Source of the DNA: DATFVA01 sp963811905
GTDB taxonomy: Bacteria > Bacteroidota > Ignavibacteria > Ignavibacteriales > Ignavibacteriaceae
DNA length: 64,000 nt
Assembly: GCA_963811905.1 (NCBI GenBank)
Contig: CAWETK010000020.1
Span: forward strand, 124,001 to 188,000
Reading direction: 5' to 3'
Program-made: the position numbers and the translations under genes
In this document: positions 35,908 to 45,031 of the stretch, piece by piece
How the letters are laid out: every line of letters begins with the position of its first letter
Position numbering within the stretch: position 1 is the first letter of the stretch
Notes under the pieces: generated by a model
What the model was told of the DNA's origin: nothing
Seen by the model: the letters and a program-made list of their open reading frames with translations, nothing else
Databases searched by the model: none

Positions 35908-37292
35908 GCAAAAGCAAAACAAAAAAAACAAATAAAGAATATACACCATCCCAGATAGTTAAAGAGCTTAACAGGTTTATAATCGGACAGCACGATGCAA
36001 AGAGAGCGGTAGCAATTGCATTGAGAAACAGGTGGAGAAGACAACAGGTAGTTGATTCTATAAGGGAGGAGATCCTTCCTAATAATATTATCCTGATAGG
36101 TCCTACAGGCGTGGGCAAAACGGAAATTGCAAGAAGGCTGGCAAAACTTGCACAGGCTCCTTTCGTGAAAGTTGAAGCATCAAAGTTTACAGAGGTAGGA
36201 TATGTGGGACGCGATGTCGAATCGATGATCCGCGATCTTACAGATTATTCGGTAAATATGGTCAAATCAGAAAAAACAGAAGCGGTACAGGAGAAGGCCG
36301 ATGAACTTGCCGACGAGAAGATACTCGATATACTCATTCCTCCGGTGAAAAAACCTGCTCCCGCCGGTAATTCTGAAGATGAGGTAAATAATGAAGCTTA
36401 CCAGAACCAGAAAACCCGTGAATGGATGCGTGAAAAACTGAAGAACGGTGAGATGGACGATAAGATGATTGAATTTGATGCCTCTGCAAATACGAATGTG
36501 GGTCTGCAGGTGCTTGGTCCCCTGGGACTCGATGATATGGGAATTAATTTCCAGGAGATTATGGGCAACATGATGCCCAAGAAAAAGAAAAAGAGAAAGA
36601 CAAAGATCTCTGAAGCTAAAAAGATAATCGCCCAGGAAGAGGCTCAGAAGCTTATCGATATGGAGACGGTGCAGAAGGAGGCAATTGAGAGGGTTGAGAA
36701 TTCAGGAATAGTTTTCATAGATGAGATTGATAAAGTAGCCGGAGGCGGCGGAAAAGGACAGGGTCCTGATGTATCCCGTGAAGGTGTGCAGCGCGATCTG
36801 CTCCCTATAGTCGAAGGTTCAAATGTAAATACAAAATACGGTGCCGTAAGAACAGATCATATTCTGTTCATTGCTTCGGGGGCTTTCCACGTTTCTAAAC
36901 CATCTGACCTGATTCCTGAACTGCAGGGAAGATTTCCGATCAGGGTTGAATTGAAAAGTCTGACTGAAGATGATTTCGTTCAGATATTAACTCAGCCTCA
37001 GAATGCATTGCTGAAACAATACCAGGCATTGCTTAAGACTGAGGGAGTCGAACTGGAATTCACCGATGATGCAATCAGAGAGGTTGCAAGAATTGCTACA
37101 GAAGTAAATGAACAGGTTGAAAATATCGGCGCAAGACGTCTGCATACAATTTTGACGACACTCCTCGACGAGATTCTTTTCGATGTTCCGGACAAACTTC
37201 CCGAAGAAAAGGTCGTAATCACCGGCAATAACGTAAAGGATCGCCTCGAATCAATCGTCAAAAACAGAGATCTGAGTAAGTACATTCTGTAA
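35904..37292 (+). CDS. hslU: ATP-dependent protease ATPase subunit HslU
   Basis: A 462-residue AAA+ unfoldase that feeds HslV. The N-terminus TPSQIVKELNRFIIGQHDAKRAV, Walker A GPTGVGKTEIARRLA near 71-85, pore loop GYVGRDVES near 99-107 and Walker B IVFIDEIDKVA near 269-279 are present. The I domain (about 125-265) is lysine-rich. The C-terminal RDLSKYIL carries the HslV-docking tail. Last gene of the DUF3109-rpoN-ICMT-hslVU run. Confidence 0.96.
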   Translation: MSKSKTKKTNKEYTPSQIVKELNRFIIGQHDAKRAVAIALRNRWRRQQVVDSIREEILPNNIILIGPTGVGKTEIARRLAKLAQAPFVKVEASKFTEVGYVGRDVESMIRDLTDYSVNMVKSEKTEAVQEKADELADEKILDILIPPVKKPAPAGNSEDEVNNEAYQNQKTREWMREKLKNGEMDDKMIEFDASANTNVGLQVLGPLGLDDMGINFQEIMGNMMPKKKKKRKTKISEAKKIIAQEEAQKLIDMETVQKEAIERVENSGIVFIDEIDKVAGGGGKGQGPDVSREGVQRDLLPIVEGSNVNTKYGAVRTDHILFIASGAFHVSKPSDLIPELQGRFPIRVELKSLTEDDFVQILTQPQNALLKQYQALLKTEGVELEFTDDAIREVARIATEVNEQVENIGARRLHTILTTLLDEILFDVPDKLPEEKVVITGNNVKDRLESIVKNRDLSKYIL

Positions 37293-37320
37293 TTTGCTGT
37301 TCTGAGTTCATTTCGGAATC

Positions 37321-37353
37321 TCTGGCAGGGCGTCATTCTGAATTAATGCCAGA
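37321..37353. repeat. Short inverted repeat downstream of hslU
   Basis: TCTGGCA at 37321-37327 and TGCCAGA at 37347-37353 flank a GTCATTCTGAATT-type sequence that recurs in intergenic DNA of related genomes. It may be a relic repeat or a weak hslU terminator; no T-run follows. Confidence 0.4.
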
Positions 37354-37391
37354 TTTCTGCATATCGATGTCAAACATTGACTCCCGATTTT

Positions 37392-37568
37392 AGAGGCTGT
37401 GTGAAAAGGTTAAGCAGCTTATCCGCCGGTTACTATTCTGTTAACCTAAGATAAAAAAGTTTGATAGACGGAAAACGGTGTTTCGCTTACCTGTATTGTA
37501 AAAATGTTATTATTTTTCAACAAAGTTACGTTATTTTATCTTCCAGGTTTAATTTTCACACAGCCTCT
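37392..37568. repeat. MITE with perfect 16-bp terminal inverted repeats
   Basis: AGAGGCTGTGTGAAAA at 37392-37407 and its exact complement TTTTCACACAGCCTCT at 37553-37568 bound 177 bases with no ORF. Internal imperfect inverted pairs (AACCTAAGATAAAA near 37442; TTTTATCTTCCAGGTT near 37534) extend the symmetry. The ends resemble those of known insertion sequences, so it is probably a non-autonomous derivative. The wider gene-free stretch is 37293-37899. Confidence 0.75.
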
Positions 37569-37899
37569 TTGGGATTTAGAGTCACGTTCAATACTCACTT
37601 AACGGTTTTAACCATTTATTAAGTCACGCTTCCCATCACGTTTATTCACCACTCAAACAGATAATCCCACCGCCCTATAATATAATCTCATAACCCTATC
37701 AATTTTCTATAAGTTTGTACAGTAACTTTTCCTGAATGCTGTAAGTCTTAATACATGATTATTTGAGAATACTGTTAATGTCTACTTTAGTGATCATCTC
37801 TATAAAAATATCTGAATCAGACAAAGTAAATGAAGCAAAAGCTTCTGGCATTCTCCTTGGTTACGGGGGAATGATAAACAATTAAACGTGAGGGTTAAG

Positions 37900-38802
37900 A
37901 TGAAGATAAAATATTTACTACCTGTTTTGTTTATAATACTTCTTTCAGTACCGGTTCTTCCGCAGGAGGAAAACAGCGAGGCTGATACAACTGACAGCTG
38001 GGACTGGAATGACTGGAAAGATTTCCACCACGATATGGATGTCCTGGACGTCGATTTTCATGGGAGTCCTACCATGGATCTACGGTATGGCATATCCAAT
38101 ATGAATCTTGATAATTTCTCGGGCAAGTTCGGTGATCCGAACCTGCTGGAAGTGAAGCTCGGCTATACCGACGAGAAAGAGTATAAATACGAAGAAAACA
38201 TAATCGACTATGATTTCAAGTATCTCTACCTTTCAAATATATCCACCGATATAAACAGGAATACTGTTTCTGCTCCGGAACTTGAAAATACCGCCTGGAG
38301 ATTCGGACTTGGTAAAGCCTCGGGTTATGGCTATAAAATAGGAAGCGGAGCAGTTATCCCGTATTATTCCTTTGATCTTTCATGGTCCCGACTGGATTTT
38401 AAGGATCAGACCGTTCCTGCTGCCGATAAAACTCTCCTTGATAACTTCGACGGTTCTTTCCGGTTCGGAACAAATGCCGAAGGAGGTATTAAACTGAAGG
38501 TAATACCGATGCTCACATTTGATGCTTCTTACGAACGGGCTATCATTTTCCCGAGGCACCTGTTCTGGAAATGGGCAGGAAGTGCTGCAATTGAGAGTAT
38601 AGGACAGTTGCTTGTGGACGGTTTTGTGAAGGAAATAATGCACTCATCCCCATATGCGGGTCCTGTAATGAGCTTCATCCTTAAGAATGCATTGTCCTAC
38701 GGAATCTACGAATTAAGGCAGGATAAAATGAACTGGCCTTTCAGCAGCGCCGCCCCTCTTGCCTACGATCAGTTCAAATTCGGCTTCACAGTAAACTTCT
38801 AA
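37900..38802 (+). CDS. Exported protein, probable outer-membrane barrel-like
   Basis: I use the ATG at 37900, with AGGG 8 bases upstream, rather than a GTG at 37888. The 300-residue protein starts with a signal peptide MKIKYLLPVLFIILLSVPVLPQ. The mature part has many amphipathic beta strands, ends in an aromatic residue after FKFGFTVNF, and contains repeated YYSFDLSW/FRFGTNAEGG strands, all typical of outer-membrane beta barrels. An acidic linker (SEADTTDSWDWNDWKD) follows the signal. No family recognised. Confidence 0.75.
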   Translation: MKIKYLLPVLFIILLSVPVLPQEENSEADTTDSWDWNDWKDFHHDMDVLDVDFHGSPTMDLRYGISNMNLDNFSGKFGDPNLLEVKLGYTDEKEYKYEENIIDYDFKYLYLSNISTDINRNTVSAPELENTAWRFGLGKASGYGYKIGSGAVIPYYSFDLSWSRLDFKDQTVPAADKTLLDNFDGSFRFGTNAEGGIKLKVIPMLTFDASYERAIIFPRHLFWKWAGSAAIESIGQLLVDGFVKEIMHSSPYAGPVMSFILKNALSYGIYELRQDKMNWPFSSAAPLAYDQFKFGFTVNF

Positions 38803-38824
38803 TAGTATCGCACTAATCTTTTTC

Positions 38825-38852
38825 ATCCGGATGGGTACAGCCCCATCCGGAT
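38825..38852 (+). terminator. Hairpin terminator
   Basis: An 11-bp perfect stem, ATCCGGATGGG at 38825-38835 with CCCATCCGGAT at 38842-38852, 22 bases after the barrel-protein stop. The tail AAAATATTTG is only moderately T-rich. Confidence 0.65.
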
Positions 38853-38895
38853 AAAATATTTGTTATTTATCGTCCAATGAAGCATATTATAAAAT

Positions 38896-39237
38896 GGCTC
38901 CGTTTTTACCAAAAGAATAAATTCCATTCTACCGGATGAAGATTACAGAGGGTTTCAATCGATGTGAATTCTTGATCCCGGTAAAGGAAAAATCATAAGG
39001 GGAAGAGGTGGATTAAGAAAGATGAGGTATAAAACTTCCGGTGAAGGTAAAAGCGGAGGAGTTCGAATTATTTATTACCGGGTTGTAAAAAAGAAAACGA
39101 TATTGATGCTATTTACTTATTTTAAAAATGAGCAGGGTAGTCTTAGTCCCGTAAAATTAGGAATATTAAAGACATTAGTAGGTTTTATTAAACGTTGCCG
39201 CAAGATTTCCCGATGCCGTATTGAATACAGTCTATAA
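38896..39237 (+). pseudogene. RelE/HigB-type toxin, broken
   Basis: The frame reads VFTKRINSILPDEDYRGF, hits an in-frame TGA at 38965-38967, then continues ILDPGKGKIIRGRGGLRKMRY, GEGKSGGVRIIYY and TILMLFTYFKNEQGSLSP to 39237. This is the order of elements in RelE/HigB-family ribonuclease toxins (GGLRKxR, GKSGGxRVIYY, YPKNExDxL). No start codon is visible in the frame, since TAA lies at 38890, and the C-terminus after LVGF looks altered. No antitoxin gene follows; the next gene is a lipoprotein. So this is a solitary dead toxin. Confidence 0.75.
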
Positions 39238-39312
39238 TCAGCCTTGATTTCCTTGTTTTATTTGCGGGGGTTCATTAAGTTAAGAGTAAAATAAGTGTGG
39301 GAGTAAGGTGAA

Positions 39313-39807
39313 ATGAAAAGTGTAATTGAATCATTCAGTATTCTGCTCTTTCTATCCTTTTTGATTCTTGCCTGTAGTGATAAAATAACTGAACCTCCAG
39401 ATGAAATTACAGCAAAGCCGGTGGTTAAAAAATCGGATATCAACTATACTCAGGAAACTTTCCTTTCTTCATTTCCGGATACTGCTTCCCTGCAAAATAT
39501 TAGCAGAGCATATTCTAATAATTATTCTGAAGAGTTGAGAACTAAATTATTGGATTATATGAAAGATGAAATCGATAAACTTGGAGAGGATGTTAATACT
39601 TTTGATAGGATTCTAAGTGTAACCGGCTGCAGAAATTCGGATGGATATATGTTGCCTACCTATGCAGAAAAAGCTCAATATGAAAATCAGGATGCCTGGA
39701 TTTTTCAGGTGACTTATGGATTAGGAGAACCAGATTTTGGCCACTCCAGATGTTTTGTATTCAGCGCATCAACCTTGGATACACTTACTTATATTCAATG
39801 CAGATAA
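39313..39807 (+). CDS. Lipoprotein, unknown
   Basis: A 164-residue lipoprotein. The signal ends at lipobox LILACSD near residue 21. The mature protein is acidic, with three further Cys residues (VTGCRNS, SRCFVF, IQCR) that could form disulfides in the periplasm. No family recognised. Its stop TAA overlaps the downstream ATG (TAATG), so the two genes are coupled. Confidence 0.75.
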   Translation: MKSVIESFSILLFLSFLILACSDKITEPPDEITAKPVVKKSDINYTQETFLSSFPDTASLQNISRAYSNNYSEELRTKLLDYMKDEIDKLGEDVNTFDRILSVTGCRNSDGYMLPTYAEKAQYENQDAWIFQVTYGLGEPDFGHSRCFVFSASTLDTLTYIQCR

Positions 39808-40571
39808 TGGTTTTTTTATTTCTCATCCTTCTACTGAATATTGTTGTCTATGCTCAGAAGCCAACATCCGATTCTTTCACACGTGCTAATATGGAATGCC
39901 ATACTGCAAAAGACAGTATTCCTGCAAACCGCGTTTATCAGAAAATGCTGCGGCAGGAGTGGGTGCCTTTACTTCCTGACCAGAAGACAATTTTAACCCC
40001 ATATGAGGGAATTGAAATACTGAAGAAAGCTATGGGATACAACGATACTTTAGTTTCAAACCTTAAAAAAATTGGTGTCGAACTACAGCCCGGTAAAAGA
40101 TGGGATCCTTCTGATATAAAAACTCTTACAGCGGTATCAGATTGTATTGTGGTCGGCACCGTTATCAGTAAAGAATATCCCCTCAGGACGAGAGCACAAT
40201 TTAATACCATCGCTTATGTCCGTCCCGACGAATATCTCCGAAATGATTATAATCTTACCGGTGAACCAATACATATAATGATTGCTTCGGGACCTCTAAA
40301 TTCAGGGGAAAAAATGATCAGTGAGGGAGAAGATACTTTATTTATTGGTGAGCGCGCATTGTTTTTCCTGACGGCAAGCGGACTTATCGAATATGCTGAT
40401 AACAATAGAATGAATGATTTATATGAGGAGCTGATAAATAATCCGGTTATTAGATTTAAAATCATATCAAAATATGAACTTAAAGATGCAAAAGTTTTTA
40501 ATAGAGATGTACATATTGATATGACCGATGTAAGGAGAGATATTAATACTGTGATAAATGTATTGCATTAA
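39807..40571 (+). CDS. Exported protein, unknown
   Basis: I select ATG 39807, coupled to the preceding stop, rather than an ATG three codons earlier or one at 39750. It gives 254 residues with signal peptide MVFLFLILLLNIVVYAQ. The mature part contains DCIVVGTVISKEYPLR and GERALFFLTASGLIEY, elements resembling small beta-rich domains of unknown function. Likely periplasmic and functionally linked to the lipoprotein upstream. Confidence 0.7.
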   Translation: MVFLFLILLLNIVVYAQKPTSDSFTRANMECHTAKDSIPANRVYQKMLRQEWVPLLPDQKTILTPYEGIEILKKAMGYNDTLVSNLKKIGVELQPGKRWDPSDIKTLTAVSDCIVVGTVISKEYPLRTRAQFNTIAYVRPDEYLRNDYNLTGEPIHIMIASGPLNSGEKMISEGEDTLFIGERALFFLTASGLIEYADNNRMNDLYEELINNPVIRFKIISKYELKDAKVFNRDVHIDMTDVRRDINTVINVLH

Positions 40572-40665
40572 AGTAAACTAAGACAACCCTGTTAAATTGA
40601 ATTCGCAGTGGCAGAGATGAAATATATGCTTATCTTTCCCCTGAGGAACCCAGAGTTAACCTGTA

Positions 40666-41808
40666 TTATTTAAAATACACTTTAATGTTTACTATTTCGG
40701 TTCTGCTCCCTGTGCGTACCGGCGGTCCCCACGTTCCGATCCCGCAGGTGACATAATATTGTGTATTCCCCTTCTTAATATATCCCCAGTCCTTTTCATA
40801 GATCATTTGAGTGATGTAGTTTAGGGGCCACATTTGTGCATGATGTGTATGTCCCGACAGCTGCAGATCTACATTATTCTGTTCTGCTTCCCCAAGTCCG
40901 AACGGCGTATGATCCATCAGGATTACAGGCAGATTCTCATTTCTTCCTGTAAGGATCTCGTTTAATGGTTTCCTTGTTTCTCCGGTGAACTGCTTCTTGC
41001 TTCTGTCATCGCGGGCAGCGATGTAAAACGCGCTGTCAATCATAACCAGTTCGTCCTGAAGCAGCTTTATATCATGCGTGGTTATAAACTTTGATGCATC
41101 TTTTATTCCCACAATATATTCGTGGTTTCCGGTGCAGGCGTATGTGCCGTATTTTGATTTAATCCTGAAGAATGATTCCCCGATGCCACGGGAATCCAGC
41201 CAGTCGGACTTTTCATCCACAAAATCTCCCGGTATGAGCACTATATCCGGATTAAGGGAATTTGTTTTATCGATGATCCTGCTTAAGAACTTTTCATTAT
41301 TCATTGCGGTAAGATGGATATCTGCAAATGATACTATTCTAAGTTCCTTCAGCGTGGTGGATCGTTTATCTAAAGTTATATCCAGGTTCTTAACTGTTAA
41401 TATTCTTGTATTGATATAACCAGCTGCCGCCATAACAGAAGAAAGCACAACTACAGCTGTAAAAGTTCCGAACTTCCAGACCTCATAATTATTCAGCACT
41501 GTAGCCGGGAAGATTGAGAAGAAGTTATTTAATAAACGAAGTATATCCAGCAGCACTATACTCAGTACGAAGTACAGCATGAATGCAAACCAGAACGACC
41601 CGATCCATTGCAAAGCATCATATAGAAATGAAGAAAGCCGATCAGTGAGAAATTTTGAAATGATATAGGATAAAGAGATAAAAAGAAAAACAATGAGATA
41701 AATAATTTTAAGATGCGGAAATATCGTAAGTGCCTGCCAGCCGCGAATAAAAATGTAATAGTTTATTGCAGCATATACCGCAAAAAAGACCGAAAAGAAT
41801 ACTAGCAT
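40666..41808 (-). CDS. Membrane metallophosphoesterase
   Basis: A 380-residue protein. About residues 1-145 contain four transmembrane segments. The calcineurin-like domain follows with all five motif blocks: SFADIHL near 156, PGDFVDE near 192, GNHEY near 224, MDHTPF near 296, and SGHTHHAQMWP near 315. These bind two metals and hydrolyse phosphoesters, perhaps of lipids or nucleotides at the cytoplasmic face; YkuE/YaeI-like proteins are the nearest known kind. It is transcribed alone, convergent with the 39807 gene. Confidence 0.9.
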   Translation of the reverse strand: MLVFFSVFFAVYAAINYYIFIRGWQALTIFPHLKIIYLIVFLFISLSYIISKFLTDRLSSFLYDALQWIGSFWFAFMLYFVLSIVLLDILRLLNNFFSIFPATVLNNYEVWKFGTFTAVVVLSSVMAAAGYINTRILTVKNLDITLDKRSTTLKELRIVSFADIHLTAMNNEKFLSRIIDKTNSLNPDIVLIPGDFVDEKSDWLDSRGIGESFFRIKSKYGTYACTGNHEYIVGIKDASKFITTHDIKLLQDELVMIDSAFYIAARDDRSKKQFTGETRKPLNEILTGRNENLPVILMDHTPFGLGEAEQNNVDLQLSGHTHHAQMWPLNYITQMIYEKDWGYIKKGNTQYYVTCGIGTWGPPVRTGSRTEIVNIKVYFK

Positions 41809-42026
41809 TTTTCTCCTGAAATTAAGTTGCTATCCTGTACCCGTCTAACTAATAAGTTTGAGTTTTTAAGTCCGCCCTGGTTAGCAGGCAGTTTTTGTTT
41901 CGTCATCTCTGTCGGCGGTAATTTTTCAGGTTTCTTTTTTCCATTCCTTTGTAATAATTACCTGCTATCTTTAACTTTGGTCAGGGAATTATTTTCAAAT
42001 TTTCCTCTATTGCAAAATGTGACGGA

Positions 42027-42042
42027 TGGCACCAAAATTGCA
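42027..42042 (+). promoter_or_regulatory. Sigma-54 (-24/-12) promoter
   Basis: TGGCACCAAAATTGCA at 42027-42042 matches the sigma-54 consensus TGGCAC-N5-TTGC with invariant GG and GC at correct spacing. Transcription would start near 42053, leaving a 28-base leader before the ATG at 42081. The only plus-strand gene downstream before a terminator is the 37-codon ORF. rpoN is in this window. Confidence 0.8.
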
Positions 42043-42080
42043 CAATTTCTGTCGAACGTTCAAAATTAAAGGAGCCACTA

Positions 42081-42194
42081 ATGGAATATATTGAAATAGG
42101 AGTAGTTCTCTATCTCTCTATTCTTGTGATCATCGCCCGCACCAACTCTAAAAAGGTTGCCCGGCAGATGAAAAAATTCAGCGTGAACAGGTAG
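42081..42194 (+). CDS. 37-residue single-span membrane protein
   Basis: A tiny gene with an excellent ribosome binding site, AAAGGAG six bases before the ATG. The peptide begins MEYIEIGVVLYLSILVIIAR, one hydrophobic span at about residues 5-19, then a strongly basic cytoplasmic tail (TNSKKVARQMKKFSVNR). By the positive-inside rule the N-terminus faces out. It has its own sigma-54 promoter 39 bases upstream and a strong terminator after it, so it is an independent unit. No known family recognised. Such peptides often modulate membrane complexes or act in stress responses; that is inference only. Confidence 0.75.
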   Translation: MEYIEIGVVLYLSILVIIARTNSKKVARQMKKFSVNR

Positions 42195-42237
42195 TAATAC
42201 CAGCCAGATTTTTAATTAAAAATTTATTTGTACAATT

Positions 42238-42272
42238 GGTGAGAAAAGTTGAGATCTCACCTTTTGTTTTTT
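42238..42272 (+). terminator. Intrinsic terminator of the small-protein unit
   Basis: GGTGAGA at 42238-42244 pairs with TCTCACC at 42255-42261, followed by TTTTGTTTTTT (42262-42272). A strong plus-strand terminator; the T-tract runs into the mnmA stop codon from the opposite side. Confidence 0.85.
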
Positions 42273-43323
42273 AAAGCAGGATTACTCCACCGCCCAGACA
42301 TACTTCCTCATCATAAAAAACAGCAAACTGACCGGGAGCAATTCCTGCATCGGGTCGGTCAAGTGTTATGATAGCCTCATCTCTTCCCTGGTAAACCATC
42401 CTGCACTTATAAAAGTTCACTCCGTGCCTTAGTTTAACCAGGTATTCTTTCCCTTCTAAGGGTGATTCATTTATCCAGTTGAATTTTCCCGCTGCAAACT
42501 GAAGCCGTCTGCGGTTAGCTGTATTTTCATGTGAGATGAAAATTTTATTTGCTTTGATATCCTTTTTTACAACGTACCAGGGACCGCCTCCGAGCCCTAA
42601 TCCTGAACGCTGACCAATGGTATAATAATAATAACCGTCATGTTCACCCATAACCCTGTCTGAATCGAAGTCTATTATTTCACCTTTCTTTATACCCAGG
42701 TGATGCTTAATGAATTCAGAAAACTTAATTTGTCCGAGGAAACAAATTCCCTGGCTGTCCTTTCTTGCTTTGTTGGGAAGATCCGATTTCTCAGCAAATT
42801 CTCTTATCTCAGATTTATTGAACTTTCCGATAGGAAACAGCGCCCTCCCTAACTGCTTCTGATTCAGATACGCAAGGAAGTAAGTCTGATCCTTCACTGG
42901 ATCCGGCGACCGTTTCAGAAGAAATCTGCCGTCATCTTTCTCAACCCATGCATAATGTCCGCTTGCAACTTTTTCGAATGAGCTGTCGATCTTGTCATAA
43001 AACTGCCCGAACTTTATCAGGCTGTTGCAGAAGATATCGGGATTGGGTGTGCGTCCTTCTTTTATTTCTGTAAGTGTATAAGTTACAACAGTGTCCCAGT
43101 ATTCATTCTGCAGGGGAAGGATCTCCAGCGGAACATCTAGCTGTTCGCAGACTCCCCGTGCATACTCAAGATCTTCTTCCCAGGGACAATCGCCGAGGAA
43201 TGAGAATTCATCCTGCAGCCAGATCTTAAGATAAAAAGCTGTAAGATCGTGACCTTCATTCTTTAGTAACTTCAGTGCGGCGGAACTGTCAACTCCGCCT
43301 GATAATAAAACTGCTATTTTCAT
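42271..43323 (-). CDS. mnmA: tRNA-specific 2-thiouridylase MnmA
   Basis: A 350-residue enzyme that thiolates uridine 34 of tRNA(Lys/Glu/Gln) using ATP and relayed sulfur. The PP-loop LLSGGVDSSAAL is near residues 6-17, the first Cys in NPDIFCNSLIKFG near 98 and the second in SQGICFLGQ near 193. The pair of cysteines required for the persulfide mechanism is intact. IGQRSGLGLGGGPWYV leads into the C-terminal barrel. It stands alone, and its end abuts the small-protein terminator. Confidence 0.96.
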   Translation of the reverse strand: MKIAVLLSGGVDSSAALKLLKNEGHDLTAFYLKIWLQDEFSFLGDCPWEEDLEYARGVCEQLDVPLEILPLQNEYWDTVVTYTLTEIKEGRTPNPDIFCNSLIKFGQFYDKIDSSFEKVASGHYAWVEKDDGRFLLKRSPDPVKDQTYFLAYLNQKQLGRALFPIGKFNKSEIREFAEKSDLPNKARKDSQGICFLGQIKFSEFIKHHLGIKKGEIIDFDSDRVMGEHDGYYYYTIGQRSGLGLGGGPWYVVKKDIKANKIFISHENTANRRRLQFAAGKFNWINESPLEGKEYLVKLRHGVNFYKCRMVYQGRDEAIITLDRPDAGIAPGQFAVFYDEEVCLGGGVILL

Positions 43324-43478
43324 AAATATTGATTAATTAACCCGGGAATTTATACCCTGCAGGATAAAATTGTTACCTTTTTAATTTATCTGCCGGCACG
43401 CAAATAGTTTCATTATTAAAAATTAATAATTATAAAGATACGAAAAGGGGCATAAAAGATTAAGTCAGATCGGTCCGG

Positions 43479-44006
43479 TTACTTCTTCTTATTGTCTTCC
43501 CGGGTTCCCTTTTTATCATCTTTTTTGGTCTTTAGCCCAACCCGCTCAACAACATCATCATAGACTTTACGCGGTACTTTGCTGAGAAGAATTGTCTGCA
43601 GTTTATCCGCATTCCTTAGCCTGTTAAAGAATCCGATGCAGACCTGGTTTTTCCTGTCGCAGACTTTCATCACTCCGGAAAACCTGCCGTCAAAAATACC
43701 TCCGGTCAGCGACTCAATATCTTTGTAATAAATGGTGAACTCTTTGCGTGAGAATAAAAATTCGGTACATATTAGCTTCTCGTCATCTGCTTCGATTTTA
43801 TATGGAATGATTTTATATAGATTGAGATAATGCTTATTTAAGAGGTATATCATCAGGAGGAGCAGCACAACCGGGATCAGGTAAAGCAGGTTTTTATCGA
43901 GATATACTACTGAAGGTACCAGGTATATCGATAAAATAACTGTAACCGGTATATTTCCGTAACGGTACAGGACTTTATAGAAGTATGGATAAGTAAATTG
44001 CTGCAT
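43479..44006 (-). CDS. Membrane protein with PH-like domain
   Basis: A 175-residue protein with two transmembrane helices at about residues 17-33 and 39-56, then a beta-rich region (IPYKIEADDEKLICTEFLF, KEFTIYYKDIESLTGGIF) like bacterial PH domains (YdbS/EbsA type). The lysine-rich tail after 160 is disordered. Function unknown; it may sit under the inner membrane. Monocistronic or with the lipoprotein gene 110 bases upstream. Confidence 0.7.
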   Translation of the reverse strand: MQQFTYPYFYKVLYRYGNIPVTVILSIYLVPSVVYLDKNLLYLIPVVLLLLMIYLLNKHYLNLYKIIPYKIEADDEKLICTEFLFSRKEFTIYYKDIESLTGGIFDGRFSGVMKVCDRKNQVCIGFFNRLRNADKLQTILLSKVPRKVYDDVVERVGLKTKKDDKKGTREDNKKK

Positions 44007-44116
44007 TGTTAAATCAATAAATTAAACAGCGCAAAATAAGACATTATAATGTTAAATCTTATTGATTTTACACTGACCGGACTAAAGGTACAACCGGCTT
44101 CAGTATTTACTATTAA

Positions 44117-44935
44117 TCATTCAAAACTTATGCTCACGGGATTGTTAAGCTCAACTTTTACTCCCGGCAGATTCTCTACGATCTTTTTAATTTCTTCAAG
44201 ATTTTTAGGATTCTGCTGTTTGAACATTTTCAGCTTTTCCGGGTTATCAAGCAATTCATTGAAATTTATATCGAATAAGGTGATACTTGAATCTTTTACA
44301 TAACTTGCATTTGTCTTGGTTATATTACCATTGACATCAAGTGTTAAAGCTATCCTCATATCCTTCATGAGCTTCAGCAGTTCATCCATTCCTTCGGTAT
44401 TGGATAAAGTTGTATCCTGGGATGGCACTTCATTGGATACATCCTGATCTTTCATTGATGGCATTTTAATAGTTAATAATGCGGGTTCTCCCGGAGTAAA
44501 ATCAAAATGAAGAAATTCATGGGCACTGTCCTCTTCAAACTCAACACCCTCCATATCAATCTTTGAATTGGGATTCTGATTGATCCTGAGGTCGTTAATA
44601 TTGTTAAATGAGTAAATTACATTATATCCCTCACGGCCGTCTTCCTTGACCTCTTTTCCGCTGACATACTTTATGCCGCTTCCGTATTTGGAAGTATCCG
44701 CTATCAGCTGGTCTTCTTTAAATAAACTGAATTGATTGGAATCTGCTGCCGTAGAATCAAAAGAAGATGCAAAAGCTGAGATCATTTGTACAACCTGGCT
44801 GCTCATTAGAACCGATTCCTCAAGTGTACCCGAACCGTCTTTGTTCAGGTGGATTGTTGTATTGACTTCAAGACAGCCGGTGAATAATACCGCAGTAAGT
44901 ATGAATAAGACAAATTTGGTATAGATTTTTTGCAT
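44117..44935 (-). CDS. Lipoprotein with LppM-like beta domain
   Basis: A 272-residue lipoprotein. Lipobox LFTGCLE near residue 21. The mature start EVNTTIHLNKDGSGTLEESV resembles the LppM/DUF3153 type of envelope lipoproteins, where a glycine-rich turn follows the first strand. The body is alpha/beta with a long helix near 190-260 (MDELLKLMKDMRIA). Precise function unknown. Confidence 0.7.
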   Translation of the reverse strand: MQKIYTKFVLFILTAVLFTGCLEVNTTIHLNKDGSGTLEESVLMSSQVVQMISAFASSFDSTAADSNQFSLFKEDQLIADTSKYGSGIKYVSGKEVKEDGREGYNVIYSFNNINDLRINQNPNSKIDMEGVEFEEDSAHEFLHFDFTPGEPALLTIKMPSMKDQDVSNEVPSQDTTLSNTEGMDELLKLMKDMRIALTLDVNGNITKTNASYVKDSSITLFDINFNELLDNPEKLKMFKQQNPKNLEEIKKIVENLPGVKVELNNPVSISFE

Positions 44936-45031
44936 AAATTTCTAAATAATTTGTGTATAATACTTTAAGATAATGAATGGCAGAATAAAAATCTCAGTGA
45001 ATTGCGGATTCCAGGATCGGCCGGGTGAAAA

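Noticed and set aside
37854..37870. TGGCATTCTCCTTGG as a sigma-54 promoter for the 37900 gene
   Set aside because: The essential GC at -12 is GG.
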